A program made the position numbers and the translations under genes. A stretch of 64,000 nucleotides of DNA from Cunninghamia lanceolata (lineage: Eukaryota; Streptophyta; Pinopsida; Cupressales; Cupressaceae). Shown here piece after piece: positions 48,557 through 61,700 of this stretch (position 1 is the first letter of the stretch; each line of letters starts with the position of its first letter). The notes below the pieces were generated by a model, which saw only the letters and a list, made by a program, of their open reading frames with translations, made no database searches and had not been told where the DNA came from. The DNA lies in the NCBI GenBank assembly GCA_027924645.1, contig BSBN01000140.1, positions 10,422,501 to 10,486,500 on the forward strand. The letters are read 5' to 3'.

Positions 48557-50973
48557 TATTGGTGCATGCACCTAGAGTTAAGGTTTTGAGCTAAAAATCT
48601 GCAGGCATTTTCATTGTAAAACCTTCAAATTTTCTAAGTCTATCGGCCTTCACTTTTTCATGCATGTATCTTTGTATATGCATTGTTGTTTGTATGTACA
48701 TTTGAATGTGCAAGCACGAATGTACATTGGTGGGCCTGAAAAATAAGTCAAATCAGCTTCAAAAAGTGCAAAATTTGGTTGTATGCATCTTTGTATGCAT
48801 ATTGGACTTGTATGTACAATTTTGGGCGTGAAAAGTGGATGTACATTGAAGATTCTGTCACATATTCCTAGAATATTCCATGCTTGTATGTAAGGGTTTG
48901 CTTGTATATTTTGCATGTATGTTTGATATACAACGAGTAGATACAATGGCGATATGCAAAGGAAACATACATCGCCAAGATATAAAGGCAGAATGTACAT
49001 CGCAAAGATACAAGGGTGATATACAAGAGGAAACATGCAAAGGGCACATACAAATACAAGATGCAAAGGAGGAGATACAAAGTCTGGGGCCCACCAATTG
49101 CATGTATAGGTGATTGTCTCTTTGCATATACAATCACATATACAATGTGATAGACATTCCTAATATACAAGGCCCGGACCCGAAAAGGTATGCAATTTAG
49201 TTGATAAAGGCACAAGTGTTTGTTTGCATCTTTGTTTGTATGTCTGCATTGTATGTTTGCACATAAAAGGGTCATATGCAAAGAGAAGGCATACAATCCA
49301 GATCCGACTAGAGAATCAAATGCAATGAATAATCATTTTGGGGTCTGCGGCTTGCATAATGAAGTGCTTGTATATGCTGATATATAAAAGGAAAAGATGC
49401 AAGCCAGATTTCGAAGGTTTTTCAAATCTGATTGATAAATGAGTTGGAGTCTGAGGTTGTATATTGCATTTGTACATGCAATATACAAAGAATGAAGATG
49501 CAAGCCAGACCCGATTGTAGTTTTAATTTGTTCCACAATGATTTGGGGTCTGTGCCTTGTATGTGTTGTAGTTGTATGTATATACAACTGCATATACAAG
49601 GATTTGAAGGCGAAAAAGGTAAAATGGAAGAGGGAAAAGTTAGCAATGGAAAAAGGGCACCTACATGGCACAATCTCACTGGTGGTAGACTTTTCAAAGA
49701 TGCCAACATGGATTTTCAACCTATATGGGCAAATTTCGACCGTCGATCTTTCCTAGGTGGAGCCCAAGTTTGTGGTTGGGATTTAAAGCTTCAATCGACT
49801 GTCTTTTGGCACTATTTTTCCACACTCATTCCACAGTCAACTTACCTTGCTGCATGGTGATGGAAAAAACATCACATCTGTTTGTTTGTTCAAGGTCCAG
49901 GTTGCTTTTGTTGATGGTTTTTAGTATGGATCTAACTGCTTTAGCTACTGAATTTATTGAAGATCTAATTGTTTCATTAAAAATCTTAAGAGGATGATCT
50001 ATGCTTTTATGAAGTTTGTCAATGTGTAGGTGGCCAGAAGCTTGTGTGCTCCTTAAAAAAGGAATCCATGGCCATTCTACAGGTTATTGAAGAATTGGGC
50101 ATTTTTTGGAGAAATAATGAAGAACAAAGCATTTCTTAGCTTTTTAGTCTCTTTTTGTGAGTTTATGAGTTGCATTTGAATGCACCTTGCACATATGTTC
50201 AGTTTCATGTTGTGTTTACATGAAAAATGCTTTATTGCATGTGTTTGGTTATCTGTCTCCATTTGTTGTATGCATCCCTTCTTTTGAATCTGGTTGCTAA
50301 GGGTTACTTAGATTCTAGGATATAGATTTCTATATTGCATGCTTAACATTTGACCTCCATTCAATGAGTGGATTAAACTATTTTAGGTTAAGTATGAAGA
50401 AGATTGTATGGCAGCAAGGATGTTTGTAAGTAGAGATAGCTAAATACTCAGTCTTGGGTGGTGTTTGTAAGGCAAATGCCAGTCCTAACCCTTTGAAACT
50501 TCAATGCCAGTGCAAATCATTCTCTTGTATACATCTAGTTGACTCTTTGCCCCGAGATATTCACTGGTCTACCCTTGTGTAGTAGTTATGATATAAAACC
50601 CCTTGTCTTGCATCCAAAATATTAAAACAAATCATTTCATATTCCAACTTGTTAGTTTGTAGGAGTAGAAATAGAACCCCTACATACTCTCATTTCTAAC
50701 TAGTTAGATATGTCCAAGAACACTGCCAACCTTGTGATTTGTCATGTAAATCTTGGTACAAACATGAGAGTATTCTGCATATTGTTGTAAAGCTAAATCT
50801 TTCTATTAGGTGAGTCAAAGTTAAATCTTTAGCTATAGGGTTACCCCCCTTAGTGTGACAGAACCAGAAGTGAAGCGGAGGAAGCTCACACAACCTCCTG
50901 TATTTGTTGGTCGAATCTACTCGTGCATTGGAACTGGTAAACCCTCTACCAATTCGGAGAGAAAGAACCAACA
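48557..50973 (+). repeat. 3' LTR of gag-only gypsy element
   Basis: 2417 bp, from TATTGGTGC to ACCAACA, matching 43667-46094 with scattered differences and small indels. No convincing polypurine tract precedes it. Confidence 0.92.
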
Positions 50974-50978
50974 CAGTC

Positions 50979-51403
50979 TAAGGATTGAAATGTTTTAGGA
51001 TCTTGGAATTCTTCTACTACAAGTGCCAAATATGATGAATCTTGGGTATTCTTGTTTAAGATTGGAGCATTATCTGTCGAAGATGATGGGGCTATTGTAT
51101 ACCCACTTTGGACAAAAAATGAGAAGGCATACCTATCATAAACTGACTAACATATATGAGTGTCCTTATATTAGTTTGATTAGTCTTCATAAGGTTCTTG
51201 TGTTGGGATCTGATGACCAACATATAAATATCTTAAGACCTTTTAGTAGATAAAGTGAATGACAAGAGCCGATGATAGATGAGTTTGGACATCTTTTTGA
51301 AAGTGATGAGACTCTAATGATAATTGCATATGAGTATTAGATAGTTGATTCTTGAAGGATAATGTTGACAACCAAAATGGGTCAAGGTAAATCTAGATCT
51401 TTA
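50979..51403. other. Unassigned spacer between two elements
   Basis: Presumably the interrupted continuation of the sequence left of 43662. No recognisable gene. The plus strand has a short coding-like stretch (51020-51140) with no known motif. Confidence 0.35.
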
Positions 51404-52776
51404 TGTTGCAAGTATGGGCCTAACCGATGTTGTCATTGATGTCAACATACTCATGCTGCATTGATGTCAAGGATTGGATGAGTTGTGTGCTGAGGATGTT
51501 GAGAAAATTAGTCCCATTAGAAACAGAGAAGAATAGTGAAGACAGTGAAGCTCTATGAAGTGAAGATCCCAGCTAAGATGAAGATCAGAGGATGTGAATC
51601 AAAGGGTTTGTAGATACATGTCTAAAGGTGATCTAGTAAAGATTTGAGATGTCCGCATGAAGATTTGAAGAAGTTATGACCATAGGAGTAAAACTGGTTG
51701 TAGCAGATGTTCAAAGGTGACAGAGTGACACAAATAGGTCCGGTGAGATCCAGAAATGAAATATCTTGGTTTACAGATTTGGTGGAGTGTTTAGGAAGTC
51801 AATATGAATTGACAACTCAATTGGTTCATGGTCTGGAGGTCTGCAAGCATCTATTCCAATATGACAGTGATGACAGACTGTGTTCTTAATGTTTTGGATG
51901 AAAAAGAGAATGATTTCACTAAGCAAAAGTAGTGTTGATGTTCTTGGTGATTCAAGCAAGCTTGTGGGGAGCTCTGGATTGTGTCTAGTTTGTGTTGGAG
52001 GTCCGCATTGAAGATTGAGCTCATAATTGAAGAATTAGTTTTGGATGATGATGTTCTTCCTCCTTGGCCGACTACATGATTTACACATCTTGCGGATGAT
52101 CTTGAAGTTGTTATGTAAAGGATGGTGTGCTCCTCAAAGATGATTGAAGTCCCAGATATGTGTGGCTGACAGAGTGGTGATTCACAAAATGTCTTTTGTA
52201 ATAAATCAAGTTATTGTATTTTCTCTGTAAATTTTTCCAACCTTGATGATTACCAAAGTCAATGTCTTGTATTAATAAGAGTTGTGAAGTCATTTCAAAG
52301 GTATCCTAGTTAAGATGAGAGTGTGGTAGAGAGGAGAGGAGTGAAAAGTAGAGCAGAAGCATTGAGCTTAAATGGAACTGACTCAGGCATGGTGAAGATG
52401 CTATTTTTCAGTTCAAGTATGTAATATTTATTATTTTGTAGACAATGTCTCCTGTAGGCAGTGGGACTCTTGTGAGCAGTGTGCCCGGGTAGTGAGCCCT
52501 AATTGGCATGTGCCATTTTGTTCCTTTTATTGTTTTAACAGAGAATACAATCTTGGGTTAGTCAACCTATAGTTTTTCCCTTAACCGGATTTTCTACGTT
52601 AAAATCTTGGTGTCATATGTGTTAATATGTTTCTGCTCTTGATTTATTGTATTGTGTTTCCATGATTGATTTATTATTATGCTGTTGAATTACAAGAAGG
52701 ATTTAAGTGGTTAATAAAAGAAAAGTTTGAGACAACTGATTCACCCCCCTCTCAATTGTCTATCTTGAAACTTACA
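51404..52776 (+). repeat. 5' LTR of copia element 3
   Basis: TGTTGCAAG...CTTACA, 1373 bp, homologous to the LTRs of element 2. It is longer through small insertions. The TATA box is degenerate. Confidence 0.88.
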
Positions 52777-52778
52777 AT

Positions 52779-52790
52779 TGGTATTAGAGC
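52779..52790 (+). other. Primer-binding site of copia element 3
   Basis: TGGTATTAGAGC, one C-to-T change from the perfect site in element 2. Confidence 0.85.
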
Positions 52791-52833
52791 TAAGTTCCTC
52801 TAGAAGAAGCTTAACTACTTGAGGAGATCTAGA

Positions 52834-55800
52834 ATGTCGACCTACAAGAAGGATAGTCCAGGGTTTGATGGTTCAAACTTCACTGCCTAGAAAAGCCGCA
52901 TGGAATGTCACATACAATGCATGGGATATCAGTATTGGAACATAACTTCAATTAAATATGTTCCCCCAACAAATGGCCCTACAACTCTAAATGAAATCAG
53001 AGATGCAGAGAATAATCTTCGAGCTAAAGAAGCCCTACTAAGTGTCTTGTCTGATTCAGAGTTAACAAATGTTTTGGGTTTGAAGACTGCCTATAAAATT
53101 TGGACAAATCTTGAAAATCTATATGAAAGAGACAAATATGTTAAGTGTGCCAAGCTACAAAGTCTGAAAGGAAAGTTTAAAAACTTAAAGATGAGTGAAG
53201 ATGAGAATATCACTTCTTACATGACAAAAGTAAATGAGCTTGTTTATGGGATTAGATGTGCTGGTGGAGTACTGGATGAAGATGAAATTGTTGCTAAAGT
53301 TCTCAAATCCTTACCTCCTACTTATAAAGACAAAGTTGCTGCTATTGAGGAAATCAGATCCTTAACAACTATCACAAGGGATCAATTAGTTGGTAAGATA
53401 TTTGCATTCGAGTTAGCTGAGTTTGGTGATACACTTCCCAAGACTAAATCTGCATTCAAAGCTAGTGCCTCTACAATAGGCAAATAGAGATATGATCCTA
53501 GAGAAAGCTCCTCAAGAAAACTATCTTGGTATGAGAAAGCAAGAAAAGATCTAGAAGAGGATGAATTAGAACCTGAGCAACTTGAGGCCCTCATTACAAA
53601 GAGACTACCAAGAGGATCTAGTAAGTATGAAGGAAAATTACCTTTCAAATGTTTTAACTACAATAAGATTGGTCATTTTGCCTCAAGGTGTCTGAAAAGA
53701 TTCTCTAGGCCAAACCCTAATAGATCAAGATTTCAAAAGAAATGTTACTATGTTCATGAAGATGATGATGATGGAGTAACAGATGATGAATCAGAGATAG
53801 GAAACAAATCCTGAAGTGATTGGGTGTTTATTGCCATCAAGGAAGAAGATTGAATGTCCTCTGAATTTGTTAATCATAAAATGATAGAAAGAGCTCTGGC
53901 TGCCCAAGTTGAAGAAAAGGATGATCGGATCATTGACAGTGGATGCTCCCACCATATGACAGGTGACAAAAATAAGTTCATAAATTTAGAAAGCTATGAA
54001 GGAGGAGTTGTAAAATTTGGAGATAATTCTGCTAGCAGAATCAGAGGTAGAGGAACTATTTATTTTGATGGAAAGAACAAAACCAATGATGTACTGTATG
54101 TTGAAGGTCTAAAGCACAATTTTCTCAGTGTTGGACAGTTGGTGGACAAAGGCTATGATCTCTGATTCAAAAATGGAAAATTTAAGATCTTTGAAATTTT
54201 TGGAACAGAGATTGCATCCGGTACTCAAACAAAAGGTAACATCTTCCACTTGGTTGGTACTGGCAAAAATTGTTTATTTGCTCAAATTGATTAGAGTTGG
54301 CTGTGGCATAGGAGAATGTGTCATGTGATTTTGATAATATCATCAAGATAAGAAACACTCAGGCTATAAGAGATCTTCCAAGATTGGTGAAATCTACTAA
54401 TAGTTTGTGCAAAGAATGTCAGTTGCGTAAGTAGAGCAGAGTCACATTCAAAAGTAAGGAAGAATCTTCTACCGGATTGTTGGATTTAGTACATACTGAT
54501 CTATGTGGTCTAGCAAGAATCAGGAGTTTACAAGGTGATAGATACTTCATGTTATTAATTGATGACCACTCCCAGATGATGTGGGTGACTTTTCTGAAAT
54601 AAAAATCTAAGGCTCTTGAGAAATTCAAAATATTCAAAGCTATGGTAGAGAATGAAACTGGATTCAACATAAAATGTCTCAGGTCTGATAGAGGTGGATA
54701 ATTCACATTCAGAGAGTTCATAGAATTCTATGAGGAACATGGGATAAAAAGATAGCTGTATGCTCCAAGGACTCCACTACAGAAAGGAATAATGGAGAGA
54801 AAGAACTGGACCATCCAAGAAGCATCTAGAACCATGATGATGGAAGCAAATGTTCCTTAGATCTACTGGAGAGAAGCTGTAAGAACTATTGTCTATACTC
54901 TTAATCAAGTTCAAATCAGAAACAATACTGGTAAGACTCCTTATGAACTTTGGTTTGGCATCACTCCCACTATAAAGTATTTTAGAGTCTTTGGTAGCAA
55001 ATGTTACATTAAAAGAGATGAAGACCTTGGTAAGTTTGATGCTAGAAGTGATGAAGGAATATTCTTGGGTTATTCTACTCAAAGCAAAGCATACCAGTGT
55101 TATAACAAGAGATTAAGAAAGATTATAGAAAGTACAGATGTGAAGGTTGATGAAGGTATTGAAAACCCCTCAAGGTTTTATGAATATGAAGAAGATGATC
55201 AGAATAATGTTTTGGTCCAAGAACTTCAAGTTCCTTCTGAAGTTCAGATCCAGACTGATCTGGAGAATCAGGAAGAAGAGATAAGTTTGAATGAACCTGT
55301 CCAAGAAATAGAAGTGCAAGAAATTCCCAAAACTCCTAGGTATGTAAGACTTAATCATTCTGAAGATCATATCATAGGTGATAAAAGAAAAGGTGTCCAA
55401 ACAAGAAGAAAGATTACTCAATACTCAGAAAAGTATTGTCTGATTTCAAAAATTGAACCAAAAACAGTAAGTGAAGCATACAATGATGAAAGCTGGACTA
55501 AAGCAATGAAGGAAGAGTTGATGAAAATTAAGAAAAATCACACTTGGGATCTTGTTCCTAGACCTAGAAACAAAAATGTGATTGGAACCAAATGGGTCAT
55601 CCAGAATAAACTAAATGAAGATGGTGAAGTAGTCAGAAACAAAGCGAGATTGGTCTACAAGGGTTATTCCCAAGTTGAAGGAGTTGATTTTGAAGAAACT
55701 TTTGCTCCAATGGCAAGAATTGAAGAAGTTAGATTATTTCTTGCCTTTGCTTCCTTTAAGGATTTCAAAGTATATCAAATGGATGTCAAGTCTGCCTTCT

Positions 55801-56743
55801 TGAATGGTGACTTGGAAGAAGAAGTATACATTGAACAACCAGATGGATTTTAATTGTTTGAATATGGTGATATGGTTTGCAAGTTGAAGAAAACACTGTA
55901 TGAACTCAAACAAGCCCTAAGAGCCTGGTATGAAAGACTAGGTAAGCATCTTTTAAAGATTGGTTTCAACAAAGGTACTGTTGACAGTAACTTGTACTTC
56001 AAAATTGATCATGAAAATATCTTGATTATTGAAGTATTTGTTGATGATATCATTTTTGGAGGAAGAGATAGTATGTGCAAAACTTTTGCAAATCAAATGA
56101 AAAGTGAATTTGAGATGTCCATGTTTGGGAACTGAATTTCTTCTTGGGTCTGCAAATCATTCAAACAAAGAAAGGAATCTTCATTTCACAAACCAAATAT
56201 GTGAAAGGATTGTTAAAGAAATTTGGGATGGAAGACTCAAAACCAATGAATACTCCCATGGCAACCAGATGTAAATTGAGTAAAGATGATGACACTCCTA
56301 AGGATGATTAGAAAAAGTATAGGTTAATGATTGGAGGACTATTGTATCTTACTCAAACTAGACCTGACATTATGAATGTTGTTGGTCTTGTTGCTAGATT
56401 CCAAACTGATCCTAGAGAATCTCATGTCATGGCAATCAAGAGGATTCTCAGATATCTAAAAAGAATAGTTGAGTATGGTTTATGGTATCCTAGAGATTGT
56501 GATTTCTCTCTTCATGCATATACAGATGTGGATTGGGTAGGAGATGTGGATGACCAGAAGAGTACTAGTGGTGGAGCATTGTTTTTAGGGAAAAGATTGG
56601 TTTCATAGCTAAGCAAGAAATAAGAGGCAATATCTTTGTCCACTGCAGAAGAAGAGTATATTGCAGCAGTAGGTAGTTGTACTCAATTATTATGGATGAA
56701 GCAAATGCTAAGAGACATCAGAGTGGAGTGTGAGGAACCTATC
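52834..56743 (+). pseudogene. Copia element 3 gag-pol, truncated and frameshifted
   Basis: ATG at 52834 aligns with the start in element 2. Domains in order: gag (a TAG at 52888 replaces the Trp of the FSLWK motif), zinc knuckle with the second Cys changed to Tyr (CFNYNKIGHFASRC, 53650), protease DSGCSHHMTG (53935), integrase HTDLCG (54495) and DDHSQ (54564), [14 protein letters not shown] (55780) and FVDDIIFGG (56037), RNase H DVDWVGD (56526). There are one-base deletions near 54325 and 56130 and many stops (52888, 53485, 53812, 53851, 54163, 54291, 54433, 54598, 54700, 54754, 54858, 55851, 56586 among them). The TAG at 54858 is at the same codon as the stop at 17372 in element 2. Confidence 0.92.
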
Positions 56744-58604
56744 TGATGCAGAGGTCTTCAGCAGAAACATGCAAAATGTTTGTTTTGATCAATATCGGCA
56801 AGAGACTTTCAACGTCTTACTGAACTATGCTTCTTTATCCTTATCAGCCTGACTTGCCTTATCAGCCTTCCCCTATTCTTTCTTCCTGATGGTCTCTCTC
56901 TCACCGAAACCATTACGTTCATTGGCCAAACACTAGTTATTGGCCTAGCTTTCTCCTTGCTCACCAAAACCAAAACTCACACTGATGAGTATTTCATTTA
57001 TGTGCCTATTGGTAATATAGTGCCTATCGAGCTCTCCACACTGACTTGCTTTGATGACTGAGGTCACACCAAAACATGCAAACCCTAACCTGCTGAATAG
57101 GTTCCCATTACCTCTGCTATCGGTCACCTCTATCGACAAAGTTACTTATCGGCAACACTTACAATGTCGGTCTAGCCGCGGAAGGTCCCCCCGATGCTCC
57201 ACTTCATGCCAATGCCAAACTCCTTATCACCAAGACATATAACTATCGGTGAAGACTTCATTCCCTCTGTCGATGTCACTTGTCACTCCGAAACCCTTTA
57301 CGCCAACTCATTCGTCGGCCAGACCTCCACCGTCGGTCCAACTTTAAGCCACTCTACCGATACACCTCCTTACGCCGATATGTTAACACTATCGCTCAAA
57401 CTCCCTACTTCTTACACCGATGGGCATCTCATACCAATATACCTAACACCAACTTCTCCTTCGGCAAGACTACCTCTATCGATGAAACCTTCTACTCACT
57501 CTCTGATGGTTCATCTCTTCCCAACCACTGAATCCTCAGATTCCCTCTATCGATGAGACATTCACCATTAGCCATAGTGAATCTCCCTCCGCTGATGTGC
57601 CGATGAACTATCCATCGGTGACACCTTTAGTTGTCACCCCGATGCAACTCAATCAGTGAGATTTTATACTGTCTGCTTAACACAATTTCATCCACCTGAT
57701 GACTCTTACATACACAATTTGTCTGACGACATACACAAGGTGGTACCTAGATACAACAATGATATACACAAAGAAAATACCTTCATACAGTTGCGATATA
57801 TACATGAAATGTATATTCGCTGAATAACACAAACTTGACTAAACAAGATTTTTCATACATACCACTTTCCACTGTGCATACATAGAATGAGACTCACAAC
57901 AGGTGCGATATATTCATAGACTATCTCAGACATACAATCCATGTATATACTTCAAATGTATATTTGAATTTTCCTTCTGATGCCCTTCTCTAAGACAGAT
58001 TCTATAATTTCTACATTTCCATGTTTATCTAACAAAAGAATGAACCAAAAAAATGGGAAAACTATTTTACAAGTCCATTCCACTAATTTCATAGAAATCA
58101 ACCAGTGGAATGGATTTAACCTTGCATCATGGCAACAAAATAACTAAAATTAAAAATACAACAGTTCTATACAGATAATAAACAGAACAATTCAGTTCAC
58201 TAAGGTTTCACACAGGATTCAAAATTTACAGAATATCATTTGCAGAATTTTCTATTCTTTCGTTCTAGCTTCTTACATTTGAACAGTTCTAGAAAACAAT
58301 AAATGGAGACTTCTTTCTCGACCATCTCTCCCTGTTTTTGTTAACCCCTCTCCTCTATTTTTGGGATTTTGAATCTTTCAAGATTTACAGCAGAGACCCT
58401 AATTAATCACACGGCATCTATATTTCTTAAGACAACAAAACATCAGATAATACGACATATGTGATGTAATCCTGCGCATAACCCAAATGCCTGCTGTTGT
58501 CCATGATGCCAAATACTGACCTCGGGAAGAGAGATGTTAAAACATAACATGTCAACATAAAATGTTACATTAGTTAATGACAAAAAAATGCTACATGGTA
58601 ACAT
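56744..58604 (-). repeat. 3' LTR of the chromovirus-like element (inner end uncertain)
   Basis: The outer end is fixed by the copia breakpoint and by homology to 63406-64000 over about 590 bp. The inner end cannot be compared because the partner is cut by the window; it probably lies between 58570 and 58630. The LTR is rich in ATCGGT/CCGATG words (57000-57680). Confidence 0.75.
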
Positions 58605-58628
58605 TAAGTGTCAAAATATATATTAAAA

Positions 58629-58647
58629 CCTTATTCTTCTCCCTCTT
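58629..58647 (-). other. Candidate polypurine tract of the chromovirus-like element
   Basis: On the minus strand this reads AAGAGGGAGAAGAATAAGG, between the pol end and the 3' LTR. The short distance to a TG start is not resolved, so the call is tentative. Confidence 0.45.
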
Positions 58648-58715
58648 GTGTATATTTGTCCTATTGAAGGGTGTTGAAGGGGTGCCCATGCACCATACTC
58701 CCCGGAGAAGAGATC

Positions 58716-61700
58716 TCAAGCCCCTTTTGAGATCAGAGTTTGAAAATCAGCACCAAATTTTGTAATCTGATCTTCAGTCATCCAGACTGTCTCTGAAATA
58801 GGTTGTCCGTGCAAAGCTACCAAGTACTCTTTGTCACTCTTGATTCTAATATCTTCTTCAATTTTGGTGGATCATGCTTAGGAATATCATCATCTACTAC
58901 ATCCTGCAATGGTTCCTATTCTATATCTGCATTTGGCTTGTATGGAATCAAATCACATACATTGAAAATGGGTGACAATCCAAGATTAGGAGGAAGTTGG
59001 ATCTCATAAGCATTCTGCCCACACTTCTTTAAAATCTGGCATGGTCCAATCTTCCTCTGCATGAGCTTGGTATACTTACCTTTGGGGAGTCTCTCCTTCA
59101 GATTTACCCACACCAAATCTCCAACCACAAACTGTAAATCTCTTTTCTTTTTGTCAGCATAGGTTTTGTACTGCAATGTAGAATGTTGGAGCTGGTTCTT
59201 CATTTGATCATGTACTTCTTTGATGACTGAAGCAAAATCTTCTGCATCTGCACTAATAGGCTCTCCTGTAGGTAGATCTCTTAGTTCTAGGATACCCCTT
59301 GGATGAATTCCATACACTATCTGAAAAGGTGACTTTCCTGTACTCCTATTAATGGTGTCATTATAGGAGAATTCTGCTTGGGGTAGGATATTATCCCACT
59401 TCTCTCCATGCTGCCTTGTCAAACACCTTAACAGATTTCCCAATGAATGATTAACAACTTCAGTCTACCCATCTATTTAAGGATGGTAGGCTGATGAGAA
59501 GGATAAATTGGTTCCAAGCTTCTTCCAAAGAGTCCTCCAAAAATGGCCAATAAATTTTACATCTCTGTCTGAGACTATGCTCAATGGCAATCCATGGATT
59601 CTCACTATTTCCTTGAAAAATAGGTCTGCAACATACGAAGCATCACAAGTGGTTTTGCATGGCAAGAAATGTGCCATTTTACTAAATCTGTCTACAACCA
59701 CAAAAATAGTATCATATCCTTTCCTTGTCCTAGGCAAACCTAGTACAAAATCCATGCTTATGCTCTCCCATGGCCTAGAAGGAATGGGTAATGGCTGATA
59801 CAAAGCTGCATTTGTGGATCTTCCTTTGGCTTTCTAACATATTACACATGCTTCCACAAATCTTCTCACATCTGAGTGCAGCTTAGGCCAATAGTAATGC
59901 CTCTTCACAAGATCAAGAGTCTTATCTAGACCAAAATGTCCTGCCATGGCCCCACAATGTTTCTCTTGAATAATATTTAGTTTCATAGAACATCTTGGAA
60001 TACATAGTTGTCCACCTTTGAAAAGTAATCCATCTTGAATTAGAAATTTAGAGAACTCAACATGATATTTGTCTCCAAAAGAAGTACATACCTTGTAGAT
60101 CTCGCCAAAGTCATCATCATCATCATACATTGTCTTCAAAGAATCAATGCCAACACTTTCCAATTGGATTTGATTGATGGTCAGAACTCTCCTGCTGAAA
60201 GCATCTGCCACTTTATTCTTAACCCCTTTCTTGTGCTTGAGTGTGAAAGTGAAAGCTTGCAAAGTTTCCACCCATTTCATATGTCTATGGTTCATCTTCT
60301 CTTGACTGTTTATGAAACTAAGGCCCTGATTATCTGTGAACACTATGAATTCTTTTGGCATCAAGTAATGCCTCCATTTCTTAAGTGACTGGACTAGAGC
60401 ATACATCTCCAAATCATAGGATGAGTATCTCTTCTTGGCATCATTTAATTTCTCACTAAAGAATGCAATAGGCCTACCTTCTTGGCTGAGTACTACTCCA
60501 ATTGCAATATGACTTGCATCACATTCTACTTGAAAAATCTTGCTAAAGTCAGGAAATGCAAGAACTGGATGTTCTGCCACCTTCTTCTTCAATGTTTCAA
60601 AGGAATTATCTACCTCCTTTGTCCATGTAAACTTGCACTTCTGTCCTCCCTTTATAGTGTCAAGCATGGGTGCACAAATATGACTAAATCCCTTTATAAA
60701 CTTCCTATAAAAGGTTGCTAACCCATGGAAACTTCTAACATCATTCAAGGTTTTGGGAGTTGGCCAAGACAATATGGCACTTACCTTCTCTTGGTCCATT
60801 TTCAGTTTGTTATGTGAGATAACAAATCCCAAGTAGATGATCTCTTCCTGCATAAACAAACACTTTGCTAAATTGATCATTAGCTGCTCTTCATATAACC
60901 TTTTGAGAACCAAGTCTATATGGATGAGGCGCTCTTCCCTCATATTACTGAAAATCAGGATGTCATCTAGATATACTATGACAAATTTTCCTATGAATTC
61001 CCTCAAGACCTCATTCATCAGCCTTATAAAGGTACTAGGGGTGTTTGACAAACCAAAAGGCATGACTTTCCACTCATATAACCCATCATTAGTCTTAAAT
61101 GTAGTTTTCCACTCATCACTAGGTCTAATCCTAATTTGATGATAGCCACTCTTCAAATCTAGTTTTGAGAAATATTTATCACCTCCTAAACAATCAAGTA
61201 AATCTTCTATCCTAGGGATTGAAAACCTATACCTGATGGTTATCTTGTTGATCACCCTTGAATCAGTGCAAATCCTCCAAGTGCCTTCCTTCTTTGGTGT
61301 TAGTATAGCTGGTACTGCACATGGGCTTAGACTTTTGCCAATTAGGCCTGTCTCCAACAACTCTTCAATTTGCTTTGCTACCTCTGTATTCTGATCTGGA
61401 GTGAGCTTATATGCTGCTTTGTTTGGAAGTGTAGATCCTGGGATCAGATCTATACAATGGCTAATGTCCCTAATAGGTGGTAGGGAACTTGGCATTCCAT
61501 CAGAGATAATGCCTTTCTACTTGTCCAATAGCTCTTCGATAGCTGGGTCTATGAATTTTTGTCTCTTCTCTCCCTTGACTTGTTGCTACTATTCTTTGTT
61601 TACCTTTAGGCAAGGGATTAGAGCATATGTAACTGCTCCTTCTTCTCCTATCCCCTTCATGAATTGTTTGCCTTCTACCATCATCACTTTGACTTCTTTT

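Larger units (their letters stand above)
43667..50973 (+). mobile_element. Gypsy-type LTR element with 2.4-kb LTRs and gag-like ORF only
   Basis: Two long LTRs flank a 2.46-kb interior carrying a gag-like ORF but no protease, RT or integrase. The flanks are CAGTT (43662-43666) and CAGTC (50974-50978), a 5-bp target duplication with one transition. LTR ends are TGTTGGT and ACCAACA (the 3' copy starts TATTGGT). The primer site is of Tat type. It inserted next to or within the minus-strand gypsy remnant, and must rely on proteins from elsewhere. Confidence 0.9.
51404..56743 (+). mobile_element. Ty1/copia element 3, same family as element 2, 3' part cut off
   Basis: 5' LTR 51404-52776, primer site, and gag-pol up to the RNase H domain, where a minus-strand gypsy LTR starts at 56744. 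The remaining RNase H, polypurine tract and 3' LTR should lie beyond the gypsy element, outside the window. It is related to element 2 along its length but clearly diverged, with more frame damage. Confidence 0.93.

Noticed and set aside
57194..57556. 120-residue open frame in the gypsy LTR
   Set aside because: It is within an LTR and shows only Ser/Thr/Pro-rich composition.
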